Assembly (NCBI RefSeq): GCF_001013905.1 | Contig: NZ_LN831790.1 | Location: forward strand, 868,001 to 932,000 | Length of the DNA stretch: 64,000 nucleotides | Source of the DNA: Streptomyces leeuwenhoekii | GTDB taxonomy: Bacteria; Actinomycetota; Actinomycetes; Streptomycetales; Streptomycetaceae | Direction: 5' to 3' | Shown here: in pieces, positions 33,080-43,900 of the stretch | Position numbering within the stretch: the stretch's first letter is position 1 | How the letters are laid out: every line of letters begins with the position of its first letter | Position numbers and translations under genes: made by a program | Notes under the pieces: generated by a model | The model's database searches: none | What the model was told of the DNA's origin: nothing | What the model saw: the letters and a program-made list of their open reading frames with translations, nothing else

Positions 33080-35065
33080 ATGAGTAGCCCGGACGTCGTA
33101 CCCGTCAGCCTGGCCGAGATCGCCCGGATCGCCGGCGTCGGGCGAGCCGCGGTGAGCAACTGGCGGCGCCGCCACGACTCCTTCCCCACCCGGATCGGGG
33201 GCACCGACGTCAGCCCGCAGTTCTCGCTCGCGGAGGTCGAACAGTGGCTTCGAGAGAACGGCAAACTCAACGATATCGGTCGCAAGGAGCTTCTCTGGCC
33301 ACGTTTCGAGGTACTCGGCAGCCGGAACGAGTCGGGTCTGGCCGTGGCCGAGGCCGCCCGCCGGATGCGTTCCCCCAGAGCCCGGATCGCCCATCCAGAG
33401 CTGTCCGCGCAGGCTCGTGACCTGGTGGCCCAGGCGGCGAGGCTGGGACGGGAGGAGGGATCGCGCGAGACCTTCGAGTTCTTGCTCCAACGGTGGCTGG
33501 AAACCCATGTCCGGCAGCTCAGCACCACGCCACCGCCACTCGCCGCACTGATGGTCCGGATCGCCCTCGCAGTCCGTCTCGGTTCCAAGGACGGCGGACT
33601 GACATTCCTCGATCCGGCCTGCGGCACGGGGCACCTGGCCGCCGCAGCCGCGCAGGAGTACGACGGCACGGGGCTCGAACTGCTCGCGTGCGAACGGGAC
33701 AAGGCGCTGGCCGCGCTGGCGTCCGCCCGGCTCGATTTCATCGCGGAGGACCGCGGCATCCGTACGCGGATCGCCATGGCCGACGCACTGCGGGCAGACC
33801 CCTTCCCCGGCACACGAGCGGACATCGCGGTGTGCAACCCGCCCTTCAACGAACGTGACTGGGGATACGAGGAGCTCGCCACCGACCAGCGTTGGGCCCA
33901 TGGGCTGCCTCCGCGGACCGAGCCCGAGCTGGCCTGGGTGCAGCACCTCCTTGCCCGCCTCAAGCCCGGCGGTGCCGCTGTGGTCGTCCTTCCCCCAGCG
34001 GTTGCGTCACGCAAGGCGGGCCGCCGCATCCGTGGCTCTCTGCTGCGTACCGGGGCGCTTCGGGCTGTCGTGTCCCTGCCCCCGGGCAGCGCGCAGCCGC
34101 ACAGCGTGTCCCTGCAGTTGTGGATCCTCAGAGCGGCGGCGGACAGCCCGACGGCCGCTCCCCCGAGCCAGGACGCCCTCCTCGTGGACGCCACACGCTT
34201 CGCACGGCCGGGAACTCGCGAGCCGAGCCCGGACTGGGATGCTCTCGGTTCATTCGTCCTCACCGCGCTGGCGACCCTCGACCATCCCGACAAGGAGACA
34301 CCGGAGGGAGCCGTTCGCGTTCCCCTGCTCGACCTTCTGGACGAAGAGGTGGATGTCACCCCGGGGCGCTATACCGCCTCCATGTCGGAGGCCTGCCCGA
34401 AGGAAGTCGCGGCGAGGTGGGGTGAGTTCAGTTCACTGCTGACCGATCTTGCCGATCAGGCGCGGCACCTGTCCGTTCTCGAGGTCGAGGCCGGCACCCA
34501 GCAAGCCATGACGACCCTCGGAGACCTGCTCAAGGCGGGCGCGCTGACGCTGCGCGCCGGCCAGCAGCCCCCGGAAGCGACGGCACCGACCCGTGGGGCC
34601 ACCGTGCCGCTCCTCACCATCGCCGACCTCCTCCACGACGGCAGGCCGGGCCAGGACCTGTCCACCGACTCGGTGCATGCCATCGCCGAGGAGGGGGACG
34701 TCGTGGTCGCCGGAGTGATCCGGGCCTTCCGAGCCTGGGTCCATGAAGGACCTCCGATGGCCGTCGGCCCCCAGCTCTACGTCCTGCGGGTGGACTCCGA
34801 GAAGCTGGACGCCCACTTCCTCGCTGGTTGTCTGCGCGCGCCGGCCAACGGGCGTCAGGCAGGCACCCACGCCTCCAGCTCGTCCCGGGTCGACATCCGG
34901 CGTCTCCAGGTGCTCCAGCTTCCCCTGGAGAAGCAGGTGGCGTATGCCGAGACGTTCCGCCGCCTCAGCGCATTCGAGGCACTGCTCACCATGGCCGACG
35001 GTCTGGGTAAGGGGCTGGCGGGCGACACCAACGACCATTTGGCAGCAGGAGGGCTGACCATCTGA
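33080..35065 (+). CDS. N6-adenine DNA methylase (HsdM-like) with N-terminal helix-turn-helix and C-terminal recognition region
   Basis: A 661-residue protein. Residues 10-60 look like a DNA-binding winged helix (SLAEIARIAGVGRAAVSNWRRR, then FSLAEVEQWL). The methylase core has motif I FLDPACGTGHLAAAAA near 177 and motif IV VCNPPFNERDWG near 253, both intact. Residues about 510-640 (LLTIADLLHDGRPGQ, GDVVVAG, LYVLRVDSEKLDAHFLAGCL) resemble half of a type I specificity subunit, so target choice may be built in. No HsdR or other nuclease sits beside it. It could protect the host, give epigenetic control, or serve a system together with the kinases. It is divergent from the minimal kinase gene at dyad site 6. 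Confidence 0.85.
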   Translation: MSSPDVVPVSLAEIARIAGVGRAAVSNWRRRHDSFPTRIGGTDVSPQFSLAEVEQWLRENGKLNDIGRKELLWPRFEVLGSRNESGLAVAEAARRMRSPRARIAHPELSAQARDLVAQAARLGREEGSRETFEFLLQRWLETHVRQLSTTPPPLAALMVRIALAVRLGSKDGGLTFLDPACGTGHLAAAAAQEYDGTGLELLACERDKALAALASARLDFIAEDRGIRTRIAMADALRADPFPGTRADIAVCNPPFNERDWGYEELATDQRWAHGLPPRTEPELAWVQHLLARLKPGGAAVVVLPPAVASRKAGRRIRGSLLRTGALRAVVSLPPGSAQPHSVSLQLWILRAAADSPTAAPPSQDALLVDATRFARPGTREPSPDWDALGSFVLTALATLDHPDKETPEGAVRVPLLDLLDEEVDVTPGRYTASMSEACPKEVAARWGEFSSLLTDLADQARHLSVLEVEAGTQQAMTTLGDLLKAGALTLRAGQQPPEATAPTRGATVPLLTIADLLHDGRPGQDLSTDSVHAIAEEGDVVVAGVIRAFRAWVHEGPPMAVGPQLYVLRVDSEKLDAHFLAGCLRAPANGRQAGTHASSSSRVDIRRLQVLQLPLEKQVAYAETFRRLSAFEALLTMADGLGKGLAGDTNDHLAAGGLTI

Positions 35066-35892
35066 CGTGCCCGCGGTGTCCAGCCGCCGATCAATGCCGC
35101 AGCGCATACCAGCGTTGATGTGGTTCGGCCTCCCGAGATCCAAAGCGCCATGCACCTCTTTGCAAGGGTTCGGGAGCACACACCCCCCCGATGAGTCTGA
35201 TCAGTTCCACGCCGTTCCGCAGGCAGCCCTCGCCCTTGAGCGACCGCATCAGATCGCCGCCGCGCGGCCCTCGGCGTCGGCGGGGCGACCCTCCTCGGGC
35301 AAGCTGTCGAGCCGAGTGTCAGCCTTCCGAGCAGGACCCCGGACGGCGCTGGTCCTGCCAGGGGTGCAGCTCAGCAAGCCGGAAACCGCGCGGCCCCATG
35401 CTGGCCCATTGCTGACCCGAATCCGATGATCAACGTTCTGACCTGGGGAATAACCGAAACGCTAGATCTTGGACTTAAACACGGTACGAAGCATCAAGGT
35501 ACTCCAGCCGTCGGGCGCGAACCCCGCCCGGGTGAGGATCACGCAGACCATGGCCAGCCCGGCCGAGGGGCTCTTTCCCGGCCCGGACCGCTGAAGGTAC
35601 ACCACGCCGCCGTGGAGGATGGCGACCCGGCTCCCCTTCCGGCGGTACGCGGGGAGCGCCCGGGAACCCGGCGTCGAAGGTCACCGGGCGGGTGGCTGCG
35701 GCCCGGGAGGCTGCATCGTGGCCGCCGCAGGACACGGTGAGCCGCAGGACACGGTGAATGGATGCGTGTCGAGGAGAAGAGCCTTTTTCCGGGGTCTCGA
35801 TCACCGTCCGCCGGCGTCCGGGGAACGAATGGCGGATCCGTGTCAGCGGACAGAGAATGGGATCAACGCTTCGAGTGATGAGGAGCGTGCAC
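35066..35892. other. Gap of 827 bases at the right end of the defence island
   Basis: No intact gene found. On the minus strand 35462-35680 an uninterrupted 72-codon stretch ends with a natural-looking sequence (AYRRKGSRVAILHGGVVYLQ, then LAMVCVILTRAGFAPDGW) and a TAG stop, but it begins after an in-frame TGA without a clear start. It may be the tail of a lost gene. A 17-bp exact tandem duplication lies at 35724-35757. No tRNA or attachment site was recognised. Confidence 0.4.
35724..35757. repeat. 17-bp tandem duplication
   Basis: Two exact head-to-tail copies of GCCGCAGGACACGGTGA (35724-35740 and 35741-35757) in non-coding DNA upstream of the hypothetical gene at 35893. It is probably a slippage product. 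Confidence 0.9.
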
Positions 35893-36783
35893 ATGAGTCC
35901 CGCGCCCGTGCACATAGGTGTGCCGTCGAACATCATCGAGGACTACTACCGGTTCAGCCAGCGGGAGACCATCGGCCCGGCGCAGATCGAGACCGGGGCC
36001 ATCCGTGCCTTCGCCACGCTGGAGGGGCTGGTGGACGGGATCCTCGCGAGCACCGATTCGACGCATGTGGTCGTCTGCCACGGCAATCCCGAGCAGGGCC
36101 TCCTCATCCCCTTCATGCCGGGTTCCCCGCACAACGCCACGGGGCCGATGGCCGAGGCGCTCGCCGACCTGGCGAAAAAGGTGGCGCAGGGGCAGCCGCC
36201 GCTCGTGATCGACCCGAAGCTGGTCGACGCTGCCGCCAAGATGGGGGTCGACCCGGCTGCGGCGCTCCGGCTGATAGGCAAGTTCGCTCTGCTGCACTCG
36301 CCTTTCGGACCTTCTCGAACCCTTCATTTCCGGGCCTGCAACTTCGGGCAGAACAACACGATGCTGGCAGGCTACAAGTTGCTTTTCCACACCGTCATGG
36401 TCACTGCTCCGACCTGCCGGATGTTCTACCTCCGCATCCCGCCGGGCCGGCCGGGGGCCAGTTCGCCGTCCATCCCGCAACTCGCTGGGCAACAGCCCAC
36501 CACTCCGCGCACCAGGCGCAGGATGTTCGGCCCGGCGCCGGACGGGACGGCCGACCCCCTGCTCGTGGACGTGCACGACATCGACGGCCACGGCCGCGTC
36601 GAAACGCTTCGAGCGCTGCTCGACCATCCCGGGCAGGGGCCGCGGTGGGCGGAACTGCTGACCGGACACTGGACGAACCACACCGCACCGAACTTCGTTC
36701 TTCCCGTGCTCTGGCGAGACACGGAGAGCAGCTTTCACTGCCCCCTCGAAGGCGGGTACCGGGAACGCCTCACGTTCGCCTAG
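35893..36783 (+). CDS. Hypothetical protein, possibly cut short by the IS701-like element
   Basis: A 296-residue protein from ATG 35893, with AGGAG seven bases upstream. I do not recognise it. It has a mixed alpha/beta look: VHIGVPSNIIEDYYRF, STDSTHVVVCHGNPEQGLLI (a CHGNP turn that could belong to a CHAT-like or other catalytic fold), LLHSPFGPSRTLHFRACNFG and a proline-rich middle. The TAG stop at 36781-36783 coincides with the edge of the IS701-like element, so the original C-terminus may have been longer. A degraded partial copy lies at 49428-49602. The combination of VVVCHG and LHFRACNFG segments would be worth a structure-based search. Confidence 0.65.
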   Translation: MSPAPVHIGVPSNIIEDYYRFSQRETIGPAQIETGAIRAFATLEGLVDGILASTDSTHVVVCHGNPEQGLLIPFMPGSPHNATGPMAEALADLAKKVAQGQPPLVIDPKLVDAAAKMGVDPAAALRLIGKFALLHSPFGPSRTLHFRACNFGQNNTMLAGYKLLFHTVMVTAPTCRMFYLRIPPGRPGASSPSIPQLAGQQPTTPRTRRRMFGPAPDGTADPLLVDVHDIDGHGRVETLRALLDHPGQGPRWAELLTGHWTNHTAPNFVLPVLWRDTESSFHCPLEGGYRERLTFA

Positions 36784-38104
36784 TAGTGCTTCGTTAGGTT
36801 CTGGGCTGTCTGTGGTTGCTTCGGGGGCTGAGCAGGGGGCGCCCGCAGGTGGTGCAGGTACCGGTCCAGCACCTCAGCAGGTCCTGAAGAACATCGAGGA
36901 CCTGGTAGAGGGTCAGGCCGGTGTGTGGACTTATGGGTCGAGCCGCCTGAGGGTGAGGAATGCCTGGGCGGCGGTGACGAGGGTGACGTGGTGGTGCCAG
37001 CCGCGCCAGGTGCGGCCCTCGAAGTGGTCGAGTCCGAGGCCGTGCTTGAGCTCGCGGTAGTCGTGCTCGATCCGCCAGCGCATCTTCGCCCACCGCACCA
37101 GGTCCGCGACCGGGGTGGTGGCGGGCAGGTTCGATATCCAGTAGCCCGTCGGAGCGTCCTGGCCCTCGGGCCACTCGGCCAGAAGGGTCCGGGCGGGCAG
37201 GACACCGTCCCACCGGTTGCGTCCGCCATCCGCCTCCTGGGCCGCGGCCAGGGACTGCTTGCCGGCGGGGCGCACGGTCAGGACCGTGAACCGTGAGGTC
37301 ATCGCGCCTTTGCTGCCCTGGCGCCAGGTCACCTCGGTGAACCGGGCGGCACCGGCCTGCGTGGCGAGGACGGAGACGGCCGGGGGCGGGGTGCGGTAGC
37401 GGGGGAGCGTGGGCGGGCCGAGACCGCCGTAGGCGGGCCGGTGCGGCTCGGCATCCTCCGGGTGGGCGACTTCCTTCCCGGTCAGAGCCAGGACATAGGA
37501 CAGCCCCCGCTCCTCGAGACCGATACGGAACGGGGTGCTGACCCCGTAGCCGGCATCGGCGACCACGACCGGCGCCTTCAGCTGCCAGTCGGCGAGCGTA
37601 TCGAGCAGGCCGAGCGCCAGACGCCACTTCTCCTGGTGGACGGTATCGTCCGGCACCCCTGCCCTGCGGCATCGGTCCGGTTCGTCCGTCCACTCGCGCG
37701 GCAGGTACAACTCCCAGTCCAGCGGACAGGACGCGGTGTCGGTGGTGGCATGGACGCTGACCGCGACCTGGCAGTTCGCCCGTTTCCCGACCGCTCCGCA
37801 GTACTGCCGGGCCACCCCCACCGATGCGGTGCCGCACTTGGGGAACGACACGTCGTCGACCACCCACACCTCGGGCGTGATCACCTCGGACAGCCGCTCG
37901 TCGATCCGCCGCCGCACCGGCAGCGGATCCCGGCTCACGAACTGCTGCAGCGCCTGCATGTTCCCGTCCGGCAGCCGCTCGGCCATCGGCTGGACCGACT
38001 TGCGCCGGCCGTCCAGCATCAGACCCCGCAGATAACACTCGCCCCACCGCCGCTGATCCCGCCGCGGCAACGAGGCGAACACATCGGCAACGAACTCCGA
38101 TAAC
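36784..38104 (-). mobile_element. IS701-family element, 5' end missing
   Basis: The 3' side ends in TAGTGCTTCGTTAGG next to a CTAG at 36780-36783, the kind of target IS701 elements favour. At the other end the element stops abruptly near 38104, inside the first codons of the transposase. No matching inverted terminal sequence is found before the LuxR-type remnant. It is therefore an immobile fragment created by insertion and later deletion. Confidence 0.7.
36800..38104 (-). pseudogene. IS701-family transposase, truncated and frameshifted
   Basis: The main frame (36931-38082, GTG start) covers most of the DDE transposase. It has VVDDVSFPKCGTASVGVARQ (first Asp), APVVVADAGYGVSTPFR (second Asp) and the E-containing WRIEHDYRELKHGLGLDHFE near the end. 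The frame is open a few codons further upstream (GELSEFVADV), but the natural start is missing. The main frame stops at a TAA after TLRRLDP. The expected family tail (GLTLYQVLDVLQDLLRCWTG and a CTTCGRP pair) continues in another frame to about 36800. The enzyme is almost certainly inactive. Confidence 0.8.
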
Positions 38105-38284
38105 TCACCCCGCGTGCGGACCCCGACCGGGCCTGATCTGGGCCGGGGCCGGATGCGCGGTCAGTCGGCGGCAACCTGCGGTCGCAGCCGCGTGCTCCGA
38201 CCGGCCGGCCGCAGGGTACCGGCCTGCGAGGCGGCCGAGGAGGATCTGTCCGGGGCGACCGCACGGTGCCCCTCGACCCGGGTT

Positions 38285-39500
38285 ACCCGACGAAGCACAG
38301 TTCCACTGGCGGAAACAGGCGGCCGCTTCGACGCGGGAGCGCACGCCGAGTCGGATGAAGATGTGTCTGAGGTGGTACTCGACGGTTCTGATGCTGACCA
38401 TCGGAACCTTGGCGATCTCCTGGTTGGTCGGGCCCTGAGCGGCCAGCTCGCAGATGCGAGTACGCTGCGGCGTCAGTTCCGCGCCGCTCCGTATCCGCCT
38501 CCGCCATGTCCGGCGGGAACCTCCACGCGGTCGCCAGTAGCGCGGAGTTCCTCGGTGGCCCGCCGGGCCCAAGAGGCAGCACCGAATTGCTGGAGATTCT
38601 GTAGCGCTTCTCGCAGCAGCTCGCGCGCTGCACAGGGCTTGCGGGCGCACCGCAGCCGAAGGGCGCGGAAAAGCTGGCTCTTCGCCAGCTCCATTGCGGC
38701 TCCGTCCTGTTGGTGCTTGGGCTCCGTCGGGAAGCTGCCGGAAACGGTGGGCGTGGTCGGCTCGCCACCTGCTGCCCCGTGGCAGGGTGAGGGGTCCGCA
38801 CCGGTCGTCGGCGTAGGCAGCGGCCGCGAGTTCGGTCAAGGTCAGGAATTGCCGGCTGCGAGTTCGAGTGCTTCCTCCACGGCCGCCCGGCCCGGGGGCG
38901 CCGCGTCCGCCAGCAGCCGACGGGCCGCCGCGTCGTCCACCGGCGGCAGTCGCAGCGTGTCGATGCCCTCCACAGCCGCGAGAGCCGGATGCCCCGTGAC
39001 CACGCTGAGCAGCAGGCCGGCCCGCAGGGCCTCCACCCGGCGGGCCAACAGCCCCGGCACGCGCGACGAGAGGTGGTCCAGCCGATGCACGTCGTCCACG
39101 CACAACAGCACCGGCCGACCGGCACCCGAGGCTTCCGGCGTCCGGCGCGGGACCGAGGCGACCGCGAGGGCCGCTTCCGGCGGACACCGGCCCGCAACGA
39201 CCCCGGCCAGGATCTCCGCGTCTCCTGCGGAGGGCTCGGGCGGGTCCTGGATCAGTCCGAGCACAGCCGTTGGCATCATGCCCCCGACACCGCGGTCTCC
39301 GAGCCGACACCCTCGACGTGGTGCACGGTGCACCCGGCAGCCGAACGCGCGGCGGCCAGAAGCGCAAAGCGTTCGCTGCCGGGCTCGCCCATCACCACAA
39401 CGGCGGCTCCCCGCCCTGCGCCCAGCCCCGCGACCAGGTCGCGATGTGTCCGTTGCGCCTCGGGACACCCGTGGAGGCGGACCGGACTGCGGGGCGCCGC
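38285..39500 (-). pseudogene. LuxR-family (LAL-type) ATPase regulator, decayed
   Basis: Pieces of one large LuxR regulator lie in order on the minus strand but in different frames. An N-terminal ATPase start (GAAVVVMGEPGSERFALLAA, about 39300-39480) has a damaged Walker A. It is followed by VLLCVDDVHRLDHLSSRV (Walker B, about 39080), then MELAKSQLFRALRLRCARKP (about 38690), and a complete C-terminal helix-turn-helix (LTPQRTRICELAAQG, TNQEIAK, RTVEYHLRHIF) near 38290-38440. The total is far shorter than the 900 or so residues usual for the family, so there is an internal deletion as well as several frameshifts. Confidence 0.75.
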
Positions 39501-39714
39501 GTCTTCGTCGCTGTCCACGACGGCACTGTGGAGCGGTCGTTGCTGAAACGGAAGGGAGTCGTGCCGCGTCTGCCGTCCCCCTTCGACGGTGATGTGCGGC
39601 ACCGCCGCGCCACGCGCACGACTGGTGGTTCCACCGGTTCGCGACCGGTCGGACCCGCGCACACTCCTTCCCCATCGTTCCCACGAGCCGGGGACGCGGA
39701 GAAGGGACTCACCC

Positions 39715-40402
39715 GTGCGACGCCTGCGTACCCTCTTGCTCGCCGCGCTCTCGGCCGTGGCGCTCGCCGTGTTCGGGGTGTCCGGTGCCAGTGCCGCCGA
39801 TGCGACGACCAGCGGCCGCACGCCCGTGATCCTCGTCCACGGCTTCGCCGGCAACGCCACCAACCTGGCCGTCGTCAGGCCGTGTTCAAGGCCGATGGCT
39901 ACTCCGACGGCGATCTGTTCGCCTACCAGTACAACTGGACGCAGTCCAAAGCGATCAGCGCCGGCGGCCTGGCCGCATACGTGCGGCGGGTCCTCGCGAC
40001 CACCGGCGCACACCAGGTCGACATCGTCAACCACTCCATGGGCGGCCTGGTCAGCAACTGGTACGTCAAGAGACTCGGTGGCCCAGCCCTACGTCCGTCA
40101 CCTCGCCTCCATCGCGGGGCCAACCACGGCACCACCGCGGCCGGTGCCTGCCTGGTGAACCTGTCCTGCGTGGAGATGTTCCCCGGGTCCGTCTTCCTGG
40201 CCACGCTCAACGCAGACGACGAAACCCCGGGTAACACGCAGTACACCACCTGATACTCGCCGTGTGACGGCAACATCGTCCCCTACGCCAGCACTCCGCT
40301 CGCCGGTGCCGCCAACCATCCGGTCCCCTGCGAGATCCCATCTCGGTCTTCCTGGCCGACATATCGACCCTCCGGGCTGTCGGCCGCTTCCTCAGGAGCT
40401 GA
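39715..40402 (+). pseudogene. Secreted lipase/esterase (EstA/LipA class), frameshifted
   Basis: GTG 39715 follows GAAGGGA. A clear signal peptide (RRLRTLLLAALSAVALAVFG, ending in ASA) is followed by TPVILVHGFAGNATN, then the frame shifts near 39880. The second frame carries FAYQYNWTQSKAI and the nucleophile box DIVNHSMGGLVSNWYVK. A further shift near 40080 separates the expected YVRHLASIAG from GANHGTT. A TGA at 40252 stands where the family has a residue before YSPCDGNIVPYAS, the acid region. At least three lesions make this a dead copy. Confidence 0.8.
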
Positions 40403-40912
40403 GCCCGCATGTCCCGGCTTCCGGCGCAACCCCGCGACCGAAGGCGACGGTGCGAGGCCATGACGTCGCGGACCGCGGGAGCTGACCGACGGCGACGGCA
40501 CGGAGGAGGTCACCAAGGCCGTCGCCGCCGGTCAACGTCGGTGGCGGCCCGTCTACCGCAGGGTGTGCGCGCAGATGGCACGTTCGGAGGAACGGTCCCG
40601 CCGGGCGATACCCGGCGCTGCACAGCGGGACTGAGCACTGCCGAGGTCGCCGAGGAGATGCCGCCAGGGCCGGCGGCGCGCTCCGCCGGCCCTGGCGGCG
40701 GAGCGTCCGAGCCGGAACCGGCCCCACGCCGCCCCGGACCGGGACCGGTGAAGCCGGCCCGGGAGGGGAACTCCGCCCACTCCCGCCCCGGACGTCGGAC
40801 GCGCTCGTCCGGTGACCGCTACCGCCCAGGTGAGGGCGGCGCCGCCCGCTAGAGGGCTGGACGGCGCCGTTGCTGTTCGGTCCCGTCCAGGCGCCTGCCA
40901 GGACGGTCGGAC
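40403..40912. other. Gap of 510 bases
   Basis: Between the lipase remnant and the phage-like cluster. I see no coding frame with a plausible start and no hairpin terminator, RNA gene or repeat. It may mark the edge of the integrated phage-derived segment. Confidence 0.5.
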
Positions 40913-43900
40913 TCACCGGTCGGCGCCGCAGGAGCGGATCTGGCCGATCGGTGTGTACGGGCTCCCGTCGAGGTCGGTGTCCATGGTGATGATCTGGTCG
41001 CCGACGTAGGAGAGGTGCCGCAGGAACGTCCCGTTGTCGTCGCACAGGACGAGCGGGTCCGCACCGCTGTCGCAGGTGACCAGCGACGACGACGGAGGCA
41101 GGGCGTCCTGTCGGCCCCCGTCCTCGTCGAGGTAGTACACCGAGCCGTCACAGCACACCATCCGCGTCCACGACCGCTTCCCCAGACCGGGGACGTCGTA
41201 GGTGATGATGAAGTGCGCCATGACACCGGCCCCGTTGAACGGGTTGTCGACGACAGTCTCTTGCGCCTCGAAGTACAGGGTGTTCGTCCCGGGCCGCGCC
41301 CCGGGGATGGTGGCCGGCCCGAAGGTGTACGCCGTCCCGTTGTGGCTCGCCGTGGGCGGCAGGGTGATCCACGCTCCGTCATTGAGGCGGAACCGGTTGG
41401 CGACCTGGTCGGCGTTCAGCACGGTGATCTGCACCCGGATCGAGTCCGGGTCCGCCGCGGCCGGGAGGCTGAACGACGCTCGCGCCCACCACCTCATCGG
41501 GTTCGCCGGGCTGCCGCTCAGGGTGGGGCCCTCGCCCGAGGCACCGGTACTGCGGGTGAGGCCGTCGGGGTGCGGGGAGATCCACCCGGCCTTGCGGACC
41601 GGCGCCGAGTCGGTGACGGACCAGGCGGCCGGGTTGGGGGCGAACCTGGCCCGATAGGTCTGGTACCAGGTCGCACCGGCGGCCGGCCCGTCGGCGTCGC
41701 CGTCCGTGGTCCACGTCCAGACCGTGTCGATGCTGTTGTCGTAGACCTGGGCCTCGTTGGAGATGAACTCGATCGTCTCCGTGACCGTGTCCGTGATGCA
41801 AACCTGTACCGGCTGGCAGCAGTCCTGTGTCGCCGCGCAGGGGATGGCGGTGGTCGGCAGGGCACCGGGGTACCGGGTGCCGTCGGAGGCGATGTACGTG
41901 GCTGTGCCGTCGCAGCCGTGCTCGACCGTCCAGTACTCGGGTGTGCCCGGTACCCGGTAGGTGAGGGTGACGTCGAGGAGGGCTCCGGCGACTGTCGGGG
42001 CGCCGAACTCGTGCACGCGGATGGCCAGGTTGTTCCGGCCGGCGACGGCGCCGGTGATCGGGTGGTCCGGCTCGCTGTACGGCGGATCGACGAACCTCGT
42101 GTTCTGGGTCGGCGTCGGCGTTTCGGGGCCGCCGTTGAGCGAGTAGCCCACGACCGCGTCGTCCGCGTTCAGGGTGTCGATCTTCAGCGAGGTCGCATCG
42201 AGGACCGCGTTCGGCGGCAGCGTGAACGACGCCACCATGTAGTAGTCCGACGCGCCGTCCGGCAGACCCGCCGTCGACCTGTCCGCGTTGATGCCGACCC
42301 AGCCTCCTCCGGGCGGCAGCGGCGTCGTCCACGCCGGGTGGGGCGCTACGTCGTGGACCGGCCTGCCGCCGACCGGAGTCGGCCCCCAGGTCCACGCCGG
42401 ATCCACCCCGCCCGACGTGTCGTTGCCCGGGTTCGAGACGACGCGTGTCGACCTCGGGACGAGGGGTGTGACACAGATCGTTTCGTACGTGGGCTCGCAG
42501 CACTCCCCCACCGTGCCGCCCTCGCTGGGAACGTACCGGGTGTTGCCGTCCAGAGTCGTGTCCCGGGTGTCGGCGAGCGCTCCGGAGAAGTCGCTGTAGA
42601 CCAGGTGCCGCAGGAATGGGGTCACCGTGCCGTCGGGGCCGGCGTCGCACAGGAGCAGCGGCTCCACGTCATAGCGCTGCCGGTCCTCGCGCGAGTCCCT
42701 GCACTGGCCGACTGCCCCCGTCGGGGTGTACGGCGTGACCGCGTCGAGGTCGGTGTCCGTGGCGTCGACGACGCCGCCCGAACAGTCCCGGCAGACGGTG
42801 CGCAGGAAGGGTCGGGCGACATCGACCGTGACGTCGAGCATCCCGTACTGCGGGAAGCTGCCGCCGACCGTCCCGACAGGCGCGGTCCACACGGTCACGT
42901 TGGTCATACGGAACGTCGAGGCGTCCGTGTCGCGTGCACCCGGGCCGGCGGTCAGGATGCGGGTCGTACGGTCGTAGACGTGGTTGGCGTGGATGCTGAC
43001 GACCTGTGTGCCCAGCGGCATGGTGAGGGACGTCGCACGGCCGCCGACGAGGCCGAGTGCCTGCCACTGAAGGGTGACGGGCTCGCTGAACGTGTAGACG
43101 GCTGGTTGAGCGTCCGCCCGGTACCGGCGCGTGCTGAACAAGACCGTGTCACCCCCCGTGGACGACCAGGTGACCCCGTTGGGAAGCGTGCTCCCGCCCT
43201 GCGGCATCGGCGGGATGGGACCGATGGCGGAGGTGACGGCCCGGGTGTCGCACAGCTGGACCGTCTCGCAGTTCTGGCAGCGCGAGGGCCGTTCGTCACA
43301 CGGTAGGCGCTCCGCGCACACGGCCACCTCGCCGACGGGGGCGTAGGGGGTGCCGTCGAGGGCGGTGTCCACGATGTCGGTGGTCTCACCGGTGATGCAG
43401 TCGCGGAGGTAGGTGCGGAGAAAGCGTTGTCCGCACCCGGTGGCCTCCAGTTCGCCGGTGAGGGTGAAGCCGGTGAACGTCCAGGACTTGGGGCCCGACT
43501 GGGCGGTCTCGGCACCGAGCCGGATGCGGATCCTCCCGGCCCGCACGTCGGACAGGGGGACGGTGGCGCTGACGGTGCGCGGGCCGGTCCAGCCGACCCG
43601 CGTGCTCGGTGGGAACGGGGAGACGGCGAGGGACCTGTTGCCGTTGAGGAGCTCCAGGCCACCGGTGGAGCCCTGTCCGGCGGTGGGGCCGTTGAGGGTC
43701 GTGGTCACCCTGGCCTGGATCCGCACCATGTCGTCGGGCTCGCCGCAGTCGGTGCAGGCGACGACGGCCGTGCCCGCCGCATAGGTCAGGTCGTGCCTGC
43801 CGCCGGTGGGGCCGAAGGTGACGCTCTGTCCGTCCCACAGCTGTTGACCGACCGTCGCACCCGCATCGAACTCGTTGGCGCTGGGCACGTCCACCGGAGC

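Noticed and set aside
22856..35065. Pgl or BREX system suggested by the methylase plus kinases
   Set aside because: No PglZ/BrxZ, PglY/BrxC or PglW-type protein is present, while DrmD, DrmMI, DrmA and DrmB all fit DISARM.
35066..35892. tRNA or attachment site at the right edge of the defence island
   Set aside because: No cloverleaf or CCA-ended arm was found, and no matching direct repeat was seen at the other side.
41015..43306. Plus-strand frame of 763 codons opposite the cysteine-rich gene
   Set aside because: Low-complexity R/V/D composition. The minus frame has clear modules and a ribosome binding site.
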